DNA of 64,000 nt, taken from the NCBI GenBank assembly GCA_965226785.1, contig CBDDEC010000002.1:186001-250000 (forward strand), written 5' to 3'. The notes under the pieces were generated by a model. It made no database searches. It saw only the letters and a list, made by a program, of their open reading frames with translations, and was not told where the DNA came from. This DNA is from CBDDEC01 sp965226785. Its GTDB lineage: Bacteria > Chloroflexota > Dehalococcoidia > UBA2979. The position numbers and the translations under genes are program-made. This document shows, in pieces, positions 26,630 to 35,002 of this stretch; the stretch's first letter is position 1, and the number at the start of each line of letters is the position of its first letter.

Positions 26630-27610
26630 TAGTGTGCTCCTTCGCGACCGCGCGGAGGCGCGGATAGGGGATGGCGCGGGCTGACGTCACCTGTCGGTGG
26701 CGCGCGACCTGGGCGGTCACGTCGGTCAATGTGACGCCCGGCCCGCCGTATGAGAGGACGACGATCGGGGCCGCTACGGCGGCATCCAGGAGATCGGCGA
26801 GGCGCGGCGGCGGGGCGGCGGGGCGGCGGGAAGATCGTCTCCCAACAGCGTGTCGAGGAGGCCGTAGGCGCCGTAGCCGGTGGTGCCGGGGTAGGGGGGA
26901 TCCAGGTAGATCACTGCTGCCGGGCTGGCCGCGATCGCCTCGTGCGCGTCGCGCTGGGCGGCGTGCCCGCGGCCGCCGATCACGCCCCCGTTGATCGCGG
27001 TCGCGAGGGTGCGCAGGCCCGCCGGTTGGATCCAGCGATCGCGGCGCAGGTAGTGACCGAGCCGGCGTGGGGAGATCGTGTCGTACGCCCCCGCCGCCGC
27101 GCGCGCCGCGTCCGTGGCGTTGGGCAGCGACATCGGGAAGAGGCGGCAGACCAGCTTGATCGCCAGCAGCTCCAGGAGGGCGCGCGTAGGCGCCTGACGC
27201 GCCGCGGCGGCCGTGAGGAGGCCGTCGATCCGTCGCGCCTGCGCGGCGGTGAACACCGACACGGCCGCGGCCCCGTTCGCTCGGAGATCATCCGGGCGCA
27301 GCGTCGGCAGCCAGTCCGCCTCCCGCAGTCGAACGGAGGAGTTGGCGATGAGGGCAGCCGCGACGATCGCACCTCGGCGCGCGCGGTCGCTGGCGTAGAC
27401 CTCGAACCCCTGCGCCTTGGCGGCCAGCGCCACCGCCCCGCCCCCGCACATCGGGTCGCAGAAGGAGGCCCCGGGCCACTCCGCCGCAGGAAGCTCGGCC
27501 GCGAGGTCGGCCAGGATCAGCGGCGCCAGCCGGCGCTTGCCGCCGAGGTAGGGTGGGAGGGCGTCGAAGAGACGGGACGTTCGCATGGACCGAGCATCGA
27601 CCGTGCGCAC
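26589..27610 (-). pseudogene. Dam-like DNA adenine methylase (phage), frameshifted
   Basis: The frame from ATG 27,610 shows motif X (LPPYLGGKRRLAPLIL), motif I (ASFCDPMCGGGAVALAAKAQ) and the catalytic DPPY (AVIYLDPPYPGTTGYGAYG), so it is an N6-adenine (alpha-type) methylase. It then runs into a stop after YGLLDTLLGDDL. In another frame, however, the protein continues PRLADLLDAAVAAPIVVLSY through AKEHTNATSHEYLVIARR to a stop at 26,589. The switch lies in a run of repeated GCCGCCCC units near 26,810-26,830. With one frame correction the enzyme would be complete at about 340 residues. Confidence 0.75.
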
Positions 27611-27674
27611 CGTGCGCCGCTACGACGCGCCACCGTGCGGTTTCCAGCGCCGGACCGTGCGGTTGTTCTGCGGG

Positions 27675-28775
27675 TTACCTTCGCCGGCCGCCCGTCCGCC
27701 GCCCACTGCGGATCTGGGCCGGCAACGCCTCGTCGGGGATGCGGACACCGTAGACGTGGCGCCGACAGAACTCCTGAAACCGGCGCCGACACGTCTCCGG
27801 CTGCGAGTCGCCGCGCAGGAGGTCCAGCATCACGAACCGCGGGGCGAATTCCTGGGCTAACGCATCGATGGACTCGTAGTCCCCGGCCTTGATCCGCGCG
27901 GCGATCGCGTTCGCGACGGCCTCGCGTGAATCAGGAGGCGCGGGCGGTGGCGGTGGAGATGGCACGGCGGGCGGCGGCGCGTGCGTGGGCGCGGCGGCCG
28001 GCAGCCCGAGGCGCGCTTCCGGCTGCGCGATCGGGGCCCGCGCCGCCGCAATGACTTCCTGGGCCTCCGCGATCGCGCGGAGGGCGAGGGGCTCCGCGAT
28101 CGCGCGGTGCGCTTGCAGCTGCGCGATCGGGGCCTGCGCCGCCGCAATGACTTCCTGGACCTCCGCGATCGCGGCGATCACGCGGAAGGTCTCGGGCAGG
28201 AAGATGGGCCGCGACAGCGCCCGTCTCATCGAGTCCCGTTCACGAAATACAGGCGCCAAGGTCTCCAGCGTTCGCAGGCGCATGGCGAGGAGGTCGGCCC
28301 ACGTCCCACCCGAAGCCATCGGTGCAACCCACTTTCCGTGCCGATCTACCGAAACAGCGTACCTGATGCCGAGCGCCTTCCACCACCGCCGCCAGGCCTC
28401 GTCGCGCTCCCAGGCACCGGTGTCGACGGTGTCTACGACTCGTCGCCCAGATCCACGTCGATGAGCAGACGAGCGAGTCAGTCGTCCTCCGCGGGCATGC
28501 CGGCGACGACCGTCGGCGCATCGTAGGCCGGGCACGCCGTGACGCAGTCCCGCTGGGCCAGCCCCTGGATCAGGCGTGCGCCGACCGCGTCCGCGGGCAC
28601 GTCCGATCCCCAGTCGTACGGCAGGGCGCGGGCCAGGTGAGGGTGTAGTGCGGCATCTCGGCTCCTTCCGCTGGTCCATGGTCTTAGCTCGCGCCCCGCC
28701 GAGTGGCAACTCTCCCCCGCGACTTGACGCCCGCCCGCCCACGAGCGTCCATGTCGCCATGCCCGCCCCCACCAC
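27675..28775 (-). CDS. Hypothetical phage protein with Ala-rich repeats
   Basis: I do not recognise the family. Real protein character begins around VVDTVDTGAWERDEAWRRWW and WKALGIRYAVSVDRHGKWVA (about 28,450), so the actual start is uncertain and the upstream part of this open frame is probably not translated. A duplicated segment (QEVIAAAQAPIAQLQAHRAI and QEVIAAARAPIAQPEARLGL) and a Pro-rich linker (PPPAVPSPPPPPAPPD) follow. The protein ends with a compact C-terminal domain (YESIDALAQEFAPRFVMLDL, CRRHVYGVRIPDEALP). It lies between the methylase and the recombinases. Confidence 0.45.
   Translation of the reverse strand: MVGAGMATWTLVGGRASSRGGELPLGGARAKTMDQRKEPRCRTTPSPGPRPAVRLGIGRARGRGRRTPDPGAGPAGLRHGVPGLRCADGRRRHARGGRLTRSSAHRRGSGRRVVDTVDTGAWERDEAWRRWWKALGIRYAVSVDRHGKWVAPMASGGTWADLLAMRLRTLETLAPVFRERDSMRRALSRPIFLPETFRVIAAIAEVQEVIAAAQAPIAQLQAHRAIAEPLALRAIAEAQEVIAAARAPIAQPEARLGLPAAAPTHAPPPAVPSPPPPPAPPDSREAVANAIAARIKAGDYESIDALAQEFAPRFVMLDLLRGDSQPETCRRRFQEFCRRHVYGVRIPDEALPAQIRSGRRTGGRRR
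28478..28656 (-). CDS. Short conserved reading frame, possibly frameshifted
   Basis: Read from ATG 28,656 the frame opens MPHYTLTWP; a one-base shift then gives ALPYDWGSDVPADAVGARLI and QGLAQRDCVTACPAYDAPTV before a stop at 28,478. The same sequence, with the same shift, is repeated at 46,596-46,726 (GARLIEGLAQRDCVTA). Because both copies are alike, either the shift is old or the start lies elsewhere. Its function is unknown. Confidence 0.35.
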
Positions 28776-29620
28776 CCTCTCGGCGCTGATCGCCCTCTAT
28801 CTCGCCCGCTGCCGGATCGAGGGCCTCTCGCCACGCACCCAGCGCGCCTACAGCGAGACGCTGGCCCGGTTCCAGCGCAGCGTTGCCGCGCAGGGGCTGC
28901 CCGATGAGGCCGCGGCCGTCGAGACCGCGACCGTGATCCGCTACGGCGAGACCTTTCAGGCCCGCCGGCCCGCCGGCCCGCCACCCGCCATCGCTACTTC
29001 CGCGAGGTGCGCTGCTTCTTCAACTGGTGCGTGGCCGCCGGCTTCCTCGACCACACGCCGTTCCGCGGCCTGCGCAACGTCCGGCTCCCGTCCGAGCTCA
29101 TCCCGCCCTTCCGCCCCGCCGAGCTCGCGCGCCTGGTGGCGGCGTGCGATCCCGCCACCGCCGTCGGGCGGCGCGATGCCGCCGTGGTGCTGCTCTTCCT
29201 CGACACCGGCATCCGCTGCGCCGAGCTGAGCGCGCTCGACCTGGCCGACTGCGACCTCCTCCGCGGCCGCCTGCTGATTCGCCACGGCCAGGGCAACAAG
29301 CAACGCGTCGTCCCCTTCGCCTGCCGCTGCCGGGCCGCGCTCGAGGCCTACCTCGCCGTCCGCGGGCCGACGCCGGGCCCGCTCGTGTGGGCCGTCACCG
29401 GGCCCGGCCAGCTGCGGCCCGGCGTGCGGCTCCCGCCCAACGGCCTCAAGCAGCTGCTCCGCGGCCGCGGACGCGCCGCCCACGTGCCCCGCTGCCACGC
29501 CCACCGCTTTCGCCATACCTTCGCGACCTGGGCCACCCAGCAGGACGCCCGCGAACTCGACGTCCAGCACTTGCTCGGCCACGCCGGCCCCGAGATGGTG
29601 CGCCGCTACACCGCCAGCTA
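28535..29620 (+). repeat. Duplicated recombinase module, copy A
   Basis: About 1.09 kb here, from CGCCGTGACGCAGTCCCG through the recombinase gene, recurs at 46,596-47,690 in the same orientation with scattered substitutions. The two copies diverge after RRYTASYR. Confidence 0.8.
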
Positions 29621-29625
29621 CCGCG
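28759..29625 (+). pseudogene. Tyrosine recombinase, frameshifted by an 8-bp duplication and 3' truncated
   Basis: ATG 28,759 starts PAPTTLSALIALYLARCRIE, a SAM-like core-binding domain. After FQARRP the frame is lost, because the unit CCCGCCGG occurs one time more than in the intact copy at 46,820. The catalytic domain continues in another frame with LDTGIRCAELSALDLADCDL, AHRFRHTFATWATQQDAREL, LLGHAGPEMVRRYTASY, i.e. all of R, H-x-x-R, H and Y. The C-terminus is then replaced by unrelated sequence leading to the next recombinase. Confidence 0.85.
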
Positions 29626-29718
29626 ATCGAGAGCGCGCCGGCCTTGACTCATGGGGCGATGGCGACTCGGCTCGTCGCCAGCGAGATCGACTTGACTGCG
29701 GGCCCGACCAGAGCGTCC

Positions 29719-30648
29719 ATGCTGAGCATGGATCCACAGGAGCGCGAGCTCGACGCGTTGATCGGACTCTATTTGCTGCGCTGCGAGGCCGAGGGTAAGT
29801 CGCCCGAGACGCAGCGCGCCTACCGCGAGTCGCTCCAGCGGTTCTGCCGCTTCGTGCACCTCGTCAACGGTCCGCGCGACGTGCACGAGCTGACGCCCCG
29901 GCTCATCTACCACTTCCTCGCCAGCTTCGCGCACCTCAGCCTCGAGACCCGCCATCGCTACTTTCGCGAGGTACGTTGCTTCTTCAACTGGTTGATCGAG
30001 ACCGACCGCCTCACGACCAGCCCGTTCCGCGGCATCCGCAACGTCCGCTTGCCGTAGCGTATCGTGGCGCCCTTTACCCGGGCCGAGATCGGCGTGCTGC
30101 TCGCTGCCTGTCCGCCCACGCCGGTCGGTCGTCGTGACCGCGCGATCATCCTGGTGCTGCTCGACACCGGCATCAGGTGCTCGGAGCTGGCGCAACTACG
30201 TCTGGGAGACTTCGACACCACAACGCAGCGCATTCGCGTGCGGCACGGCAAGGCCAACAAGCAGCGAGTGGTGGCCTTCGCCGAGCGTTGCGCGGCGGCC
30301 GTGGAACTCTACTTCGAGGAGCGGGGCCGCCTCCCCGGGCCCCTCTTCGTCGCAGCGAGCGGCGGCAGCGGCCGCTTGACGGCATCAGCGACCGGACTCA
30401 GACCGAACGGCATCAAGCAGATGCTGCGCCGACTGGGCCGGCGGGCCGGCGTCCACAAGGTCCATGCGCATCGCTTCCGGCACACCTTCGCCACCTGGGC
30501 GATCGAACACGACGCCCGCGAGCTCGACGTGCAGTACCTGCTCGGTCATGCCTCGCCTGACATGGTGCGCCGCTACAGCTCCACCTATCGCAGCGCGCAG
30601 GCGGCGCACCGACATGCGCAGTTCTCCCCCGCAGACCAGATGCTGTAA
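29719..30648 (+). pseudogene. Tyrosine recombinase with in-frame amber stop
   Basis: From ATG 29,719 (or 29,728) the core-binding domain reads LDALIGLYLLRCEAEGKSPE and RHRYFREVRCFFNWLIETD up to NVRLP. A TAG codon follows at 30,055-30,057. The same frame then continues without any break as RIVAPFTRAEIGVLLAACPP, LDTGIRCSELAQL, KVHAHRFRHTFATWAIEHDA, YLLGHASPDMVRRYSSTYRS and FSPADQML to 30,648. The paralogues have a Ser or Gln-like position there. One C-to-T change in CAG would explain the stop. All catalytic residues are kept. It is 37% or so different from the neighbour, so it is a paralogue rather than a recent duplicate. Confidence 0.8.
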
Positions 30649-30686
30649 GGGCGAACCCACCGCTGCGTAATCGCCCACAGCCTGCG

Positions 30687-30731
30687 TTTCCCCTGCCATT
30701 TCCCTGCCATTTCCCTGCAGTTTCCCTGCAG
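30687..30731 (+). repeat. Four 11-12-bp direct repeats beside att site (possible integrase arm sites)
   Basis: The unit TTTCCCTGCCA or TTTCCCTGCAG is repeated four times head to tail (30,687, 30,699, 30,710, 30,721), between the recombinase stop and the tRNA-like core 44 bases further on. Direct repeats in this place are typical arm-type binding sites of tyrosine integrases; that function is inferred. Confidence 0.65.
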
Positions 30732-30774
30732 TTTTTGACCCCGTCATCAGCGACACGCGGCCCGTGACCCGGGT

Positions 30775-30820
30775 CTTCCCAAGCAGAGGGTCGAGGGTTC
30801 GAATCCCTTCTCCCGCTCCA
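30775..30820 (+). other. attachment site: 3' half of tRNA-Gly(CCC)
   Basis: These 46 bases comprise the anticodon loop TTCCCAA, the 3' strand of the anticodon stem GCAGA, a T-arm (GAGGGTTCGAATCCCTTC) and the acceptor 3' strand ending CTCCA. The 5' half of the tRNA is absent. The same 46 bases stand at 47,868-47,913. Integrases of tRNA-targeting elements recombine in just such a 3' half, and both copies follow recombinase genes. Confidence 0.85.
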
Positions 30821-30838
30821 ACTTCGCCACCCCATGGC

Positions 30839-32539
30839 TGTGAGGTTCCGGTAGCTAGGCGACACCCTGGCGCCGGTACCTGCACGACACTTCGCGGACG
30901 CGGCTCCGGTACCCAGGCGACACTGGCTCCGGTAGCCGGGCGACACCTGGCTGCTCTTCCTGGTCCTGCTCGAGGGCCCCTCCCGGTGGACGATCCCGTC
31001 CGCAGCGGAGGAGGCCGCCATGCTGGTGGAGTTGGGGCTCGTGGAACAGCGGTATAGGGCGGTGCTCGAGGTACTCGACGGAGCCGCGAGCGTCACCGAC
31101 GTCGCGCGTCGCTACGGCGTCGGGCGGCAGACGGTGCACACGTGGCTGCGGCGCTACGCGGCCGAAGGACTCCCGGGGCTCGCCGACCGTAGTTCACGCC
31201 CCAGCAACTGCCCGCACCAGATGCCGCCGGCGGTCGAGGCCCGCGTCGTCGAGATGAGACGACAGCACCGCGGCTGGGGGCCGCGCACGATCCTGAGCAG
31301 GCTTGCCCGCGCCGGCGTCTCGCCTCTCCCCTCTCGGTCCGGCATCTACCGGGCGCTCGTCCGCCACCAGCTCATCGACCCCAAGCGACGGCGCAGGCGG
31401 CCCAGCGACTACAAGCGCTGGGAGCGCTCGCGGGCGATGGAGCTCTGGCAGATGGACATTACGCTCGGGGTGCGGCTACAGGATGGCTCGCGCCCCTCGA
31501 TCGTGACGGGCATCGACGACCACTCGCGGTTCTGCGTCTCGGCGAAGGTCGTCGCACGCGCCACCGCCCGGCCGGTCTGCGACGCCCTGCTGGAGGCAAT
31601 GCGCCGTCACGGCGTGCCGGAGGCGATCCTCTCCGACAACGGCAAGGTCTTCACCGGCCGCTTCGGGCCGCGCCAGAGCGAGGTGCGCTTCGACCGGATC
31701 TGCCGCGAGCACGGCATCCGCCACCTGCTGACCGCGCCTGCGTCACCGACCACCACCGGCAAGGTCGAGCGCTTCCACAAGACGCTGAAGCGGGAGTTCC
31801 TGGACGGCAAGGTCTTCGCGTCGATCGCCGAGGCGCAGGCAGCGATCGACGCCTGGGTGCACGACTACAACCACTGCCGCGAGCACCAGAGCCTCGGCAA
31901 CCGGCCCCCGGCCGAGCGCTTCGCCACCGCGCATTCGACGCCCCTTGAGGAGTCGGAGCCGGTGGCAACAGCCCCGGAGGGTGAGCCCGGTCCACCGGCC
32001 CCGCGCCTGCTCCGGCGGGTGCTCGTGGACGGCAAGGTGAGCCTGCTCAACTTCAAGTACCACGTCGGCCGCTACCTCGCCGGACAGTCCGTCGAACTCG
32101 TCTGTCACGACGGTCTCGTGGAGGTCTTCCACGACGCGGTGCTCGTGGCGACGCACGCCCGGCGGCACCTCCCTGAGCAGGAGGAGCGGGTGCTGAAGCA
32201 GGCGCTCGCCGCGGCGCCGAAGCGTCCGGCCTCGGACCGGGTGGTCGTCCGCAAGGTCGACCGCAACGGCTCGGTGAGCTTCGCGGGCGCCAACTACCGC
32301 GTCGGCAACGCGTTCCGGGGACGCCAGGTGGAGGTCTCCCTCGCAGGCGACACGGTGCCGATCTGGAGCGATGACCGAATCATTCGTACGCACGCGGCCA
32401 GACACGACCGCAGGAAGGAGCATGGTGCCTTTGCGAACCCAGGTGGCAGGCCGGACCGGATCAATGCAGCCTAGTACCCTGCACCACATGTCGTGCACGT
32501 ACCGGAGCCGTTCTGTCGTGCGGGTACCGAGATCTCACA
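30839..32539 (+). mobile_element. IS481-family insertion sequence, complete (1,701 bp)
   Basis: The ends are TGTGAGGTTCCGGTAGC and, inward from the right, TGTGAGATCTCGGTACC, which fits the IS481 TGT...ACA pattern. A single intact transposase gene lies inside. It begins 18 bases after the att core. A 214-bp left-end piece of the same element stands in the same position after the second att core (47,932). Confidence 0.9.
31020..32474 (+). CDS. IS481-family transposase
   Basis: The 484-residue enzyme starts at ATG 31,020 (GGAGG at 31,009). Its N-terminal HTH reads VTDVARRYGVGRQTVHTWLR. The DDE core shows ELWQMDITLGVRL, EAILSDNGKVFTGRFG and TTTGKVERFHKTLKREFLDG, and NHCREHQSLGNRPPAERF closes it. 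A C-terminal extension of about 150 residues has SH3-like repeats (DGKVSLLNFKYHVGRYLAGQ, NGSVSFAGANYRVGNAFRGR), as in the longer IS481 members. It appears intact and possibly active. Confidence 0.92.
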   Translation: MLVELGLVEQRYRAVLEVLDGAASVTDVARRYGVGRQTVHTWLRRYAAEGLPGLADRSSRPSNCPHQMPPAVEARVVEMRRQHRGWGPRTILSRLARAGVSPLPSRSGIYRALVRHQLIDPKRRRRRPSDYKRWERSRAMELWQMDITLGVRLQDGSRPSIVTGIDDHSRFCVSAKVVARATARPVCDALLEAMRRHGVPEAILSDNGKVFTGRFGPRQSEVRFDRICREHGIRHLLTAPASPTTTGKVERFHKTLKREFLDGKVFASIAEAQAAIDAWVHDYNHCREHQSLGNRPPAERFATAHSTPLEESEPVATAPEGEPGPPAPRLLRRVLVDGKVSLLNFKYHVGRYLAGQSVELVCHDGLVEVFHDAVLVATHARRHLPEQEERVLKQALAAAPKRPASDRVVVRKVDRNGSVSFAGANYRVGNAFRGRQVEVSLAGDTVPIWSDDRIIRTHAARHDRRKEHGAFANPGGRPDRINAA

Positions 32540-32553
32540 GCGCATATATAGGT

Positions 32554-32577
32554 GAGGCCCGCCAACCGGCGGGCCTC
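32554..32577 (+). terminator. Hairpin terminator
   Basis: GAGGCCCGCC pairs perfectly with GGCGGGCCTC around an AACC loop. It lies 14 bases beyond the IS481 right end. The bases just before it (GCGCATATATAGGTGAG) resemble those following the second att core (GCGCATATAGAGGT), so this was probably the terminator downstream of the tRNA-Gly gene before IS481 inserted. Confidence 0.7.
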
Positions 32578-32590
32578 CTTCGTGTAGGGG

Positions 32591-32684
32591 GACGGAGGTA
32601 GAGCACAGACGAGCCTCTCGTGGCTCGCCGATACTCTGCTATCTCAGGACAGAGCTGCACCTATCAGGTTTTGCCGTCCCACGG
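32591..32684 (-). mobile_element. ISA right-end fragment
   Basis: Ninety-four bases, from GACGGAGGTAGAGCACAGAC to the terminal CCCACGG, match the right end (transposase start side) of ISA. The rest of the element is absent. Confidence 0.85.
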
Positions 32685-32685
32685 G

Positions 32686-32766
32686 GTAGGCTCGGGGCAT
32701 CCAGGACTCCTCCCTGGGCGACATCGTCGCCTCAGGCCTAGGTGTCCGGGAAAGCGGGTCAGGCTC
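32686..32766 (-). mobile_element. IS3 left-end fragment, inverted
   Basis: The reverse complement matches the first 81 bases of the IS3 element at 22,488, from TGACCCGCTTTCCCGGACAC to the start of its orfA. It joins directly to the ISA end at 32,684. The bases 32,767-32,906 show no gene. Confidence 0.85.
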
Positions 32767-32906
32767 CGTCAGGTCACCGCCTGCCGAGTACGAGGCGAAC
32801 CTTTACCGTGGGACCGTCCCGGCGGAGGCTGGGACTCAATGAACGGAGTCCCTAGCAAACCCGGGGCGGTTCATTTAGTTGTAAGTTCCAACCAGGGGGC
32901 CGCCAA

Positions 32907-34469
32907 TTGGCGTTCGCTTTCGGCTTGCAAGTCAAACTGCTCGAAACCCTTCAACGACCGCGCGGGTTTGCTCTGTCGTGTTTGATGGCCGTTGCCGTGA
33001 TTACGGCATGTGACGACGGAGATATACCCACTCCGACTCTGGAACCAACAGCCTCCCCGGCGCGGGAACCGACGCCCACGCCGATTCGGACCGCTCGTCC
33101 TGGCGCGGCAGGGCTGGACGACCCTCTCTATCCCGGGCTGGGTAACGGCGGATATGACGTTTCCCGCTACACGGTGACCCTCGACATCGATGTGGAAGCC
33201 AACGAGATTTCGGGCCGGACTCAAATCGAAGCCGACGCAACACAGGACCTCTCCTCATTCAATCTGGACTTGCGAGGCTTAACGGTTACGCAGGTTACCG
33301 TGGATGGCCTCCCAGCCGACCACTCTCGCACCGGATACGAGCTGACAATCGAGCCCGGTGCGCCGATCCCTGTAGGAACGACCTTCAATGCCACGGTCTC
33401 TTACGAGGGTCAGCCTTCGACCAGCTATGCGCCTGGAACAAGTCTCCTAATCGGCTGGATAAACTACGGGACCGGGATAATCGCGTACGGCGAACCCTGG
33501 GGGGCGTCGCACTGGCTCCCGGTCAATGAGCATCCATCCGATAAAGCCTTGTACACCTTCATCATCACGGTGCCCGAGCCCTATGAAGCGGCCTCAAACG
33601 GTGAATTGACCAGTACGACCGACCACGGAGAGACTGTGACGTACGTATGGGAAAACGCCCATGAGATGGCCAGCTATCTGGCGTTCCTGGCGGTCGCACA
33701 GTTTGACGATGTCGTCCGTGAAAGTCCTGGGGGGATAACCGTCGTTGACTCGGTTGAAGCGTCGATTGACGAATCCGCAAGGCGTAGTCTCGATAGCGTC
33801 CCTTTGATAGTCGATTTTTTCAGTGAACTATTCGGGCCGTATCCATTCGAGTCCACCGGCTCCGTCGTCATTGACGAGGCGATTCCGCCGCTGGAAACCC
33901 AGCCCCGGCCCGTCTACGGGATCCGGGCCCTGGAGACTTTTGGCGACAGGTTGATAGCCCACGAGTTGGCGCACCAGTGGTTTGGGAACCTGCTTACTCC
34001 CGCGTCGTGGCAGGACTTGTGGCTGAACGAGGGGTTCGCCACCTACGCCGAGTGGCTGTGGTTAGACCACAAGTCCGGCGGCGGCTGTTTCGAGCAGTTC
34101 TGGGAGATGGTCTGGCGACCTGTCTATGGGCCGCCGGCGAATCCCGACCCCGGCTCCCTTTTCAGCGGCGGCATCTATGAGAGAGGCGCAATGGCCCTTC
34201 ACGCACTGCGCGGCGAAATCGGCGAGGAGGCGTTTTTCAAGATGCTGCGTGAGTATGTGTCCCGCCATGCCGGAGGCAACGTGACAACCGAGGATCTTGT
34301 CGCTGTGGCTGAGGAGATTGCAGGCAGGGATCTGGACGGCCTTTTCGATTCCTGGCTCTTCGGTGAAACCACTCCACCTCCGCCGGGAATGAACAGCGGT
34401 CTGGGAAGTCAGACAGCGCCTTCCCCGGGTCGGGCTATTGGGGAGGGGTGTCCACGCGAACATCGGTGA
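32907..34469 (+). CDS. M1-family zinc metallopeptidase lipoprotein
   Basis: The 520-residue protein is an aminopeptidase-N-type (gluzincin) enzyme. TTG 32,907 follows an AGGGGG site. A lipoprotein signal (RGFALSCLMAVAVITAC) and a Thr/Pro-rich linker lead to the N-terminal beta domain (SRYTVTLDIDVEANEISGRT), then the catalytic domain with H352-E-L-A-H356 (IAHELAHQWFGNLLTP) and the third ligand in LNEGFATYAEW (E375). It should trim N-terminal residues from peptides outside the cytoplasmic membrane. The usual GAMEN/GxMEN motif is weakly represented (PVYGIRAL). Lower GC than neighbours suggests another source. Its last 1.28 kb plus MITE-2 is perfectly duplicated at 43,000. Confidence 0.88.
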   Translation: MAFAFGLQVKLLETLQRPRGFALSCLMAVAVITACDDGDIPTPTLEPTASPAREPTPTPIRTARPGAAGLDDPLYPGLGNGGYDVSRYTVTLDIDVEANEISGRTQIEADATQDLSSFNLDLRGLTVTQVTVDGLPADHSRTGYELTIEPGAPIPVGTTFNATVSYEGQPSTSYAPGTSLLIGWINYGTGIIAYGEPWGASHWLPVNEHPSDKALYTFIITVPEPYEAASNGELTSTTDHGETVTYVWENAHEMASYLAFLAVAQFDDVVRESPGGITVVDSVEASIDESARRSLDSVPLIVDFFSELFGPYPFESTGSVVIDEAIPPLETQPRPVYGIRALETFGDRLIAHELAHQWFGNLLTPASWQDLWLNEGFATYAEWLWLDHKSGGGCFEQFWEMVWRPVYGPPANPDPGSLFSGGIYERGAMALHALRGEIGEEAFFKMLREYVSRHAGGNVTTEDLVAVAEEIAGRDLDGLFDSWLFGETTPPPPGMNSGLGSQTAPSPGRAIGEGCPREHR

Positions 34470-34483
34470 CAGCCTCGTGGTCC

Positions 34484-34581
34484 CTGTGGGGCACGAAAAC
34501 CTCATCCGCCGTATCCGCGAGGCGCGCCGCTGACTCCGAAACGCTGAAATCATGGGCTGGATGGAATATTGTCGCCCCACG
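34484..34581 (+). mobile_element. MITE-2 copy (98 bp)
   Basis: It runs from CTGTGGGGCACGAAAACCTC to GGAATATTGTCGCCCCACG; the two ends are inverted repeats and resemble the ISA ends. It has no coding capacity. Other copies are at 36,231 and 44,295. Confidence 0.8.
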
Positions 34582-34724
34582 ACGAGATCTCGGCGGGCGC
34601 GGACCGAAGCGAAGAGTGCTGCGACAAGCAGACGGAGGTAGAGCACAGACGAGCCTCTCGTGGCTCGCCGATACTCTGCTATCTCAGGACAGACCTGCAC
34701 GGATCAAGTTTTGCCGTCCCACGG
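34581..34724 (-). mobile_element. ISA right-end fragment
   Basis: These 144 bases, from GACGAGATCTCGGCGGGCGC to CCGTCCCACGG, equal the right end of ISA and abut MITE-2 directly. The bases 34,725-35,002 hold nothing I recognise. Confidence 0.85.
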
Positions 34725-35002
34725 GGCCGTTCGGATCGCGCTGTGCCATTAGGCAATCGTACTGCTGCGCGGGCGACTAGACGGCTCGGGCGCTGGTTCC
34801 GACTCGCGCTCGGGCGCCCAGGGCCCTTGTTCGGGGGTTGTTACCCGGTTCTCGGAGCGAACCGTTCGCTGCAGTGCCACGACGCCCACGTAGATGTGTT
34901 CTCGCGGCGAAGGACGCGCACGCCTACTTCCTGAAGGGCCTCATGTGAAGGGCCCGAAATCGTGCCAGCATCGTGCGCGGCGCGAGCCGCGGCGTTACCG
35001 CT

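Noticed and set aside
28023..28176. Possible CRISPR-like repeats (CTGCGCGATCGGGG...)
   Set aside because: There are only two long copies about 99 bases apart, both in frame within a protein with repeated Ala-rich segments. There is no array of short spacers and no cas genes.
30775..30820. A functional tRNA-Gly gene
   Set aside because: Only the 3' half is present. The upstream bases cannot pair with GCAGA of the anticodon stem.
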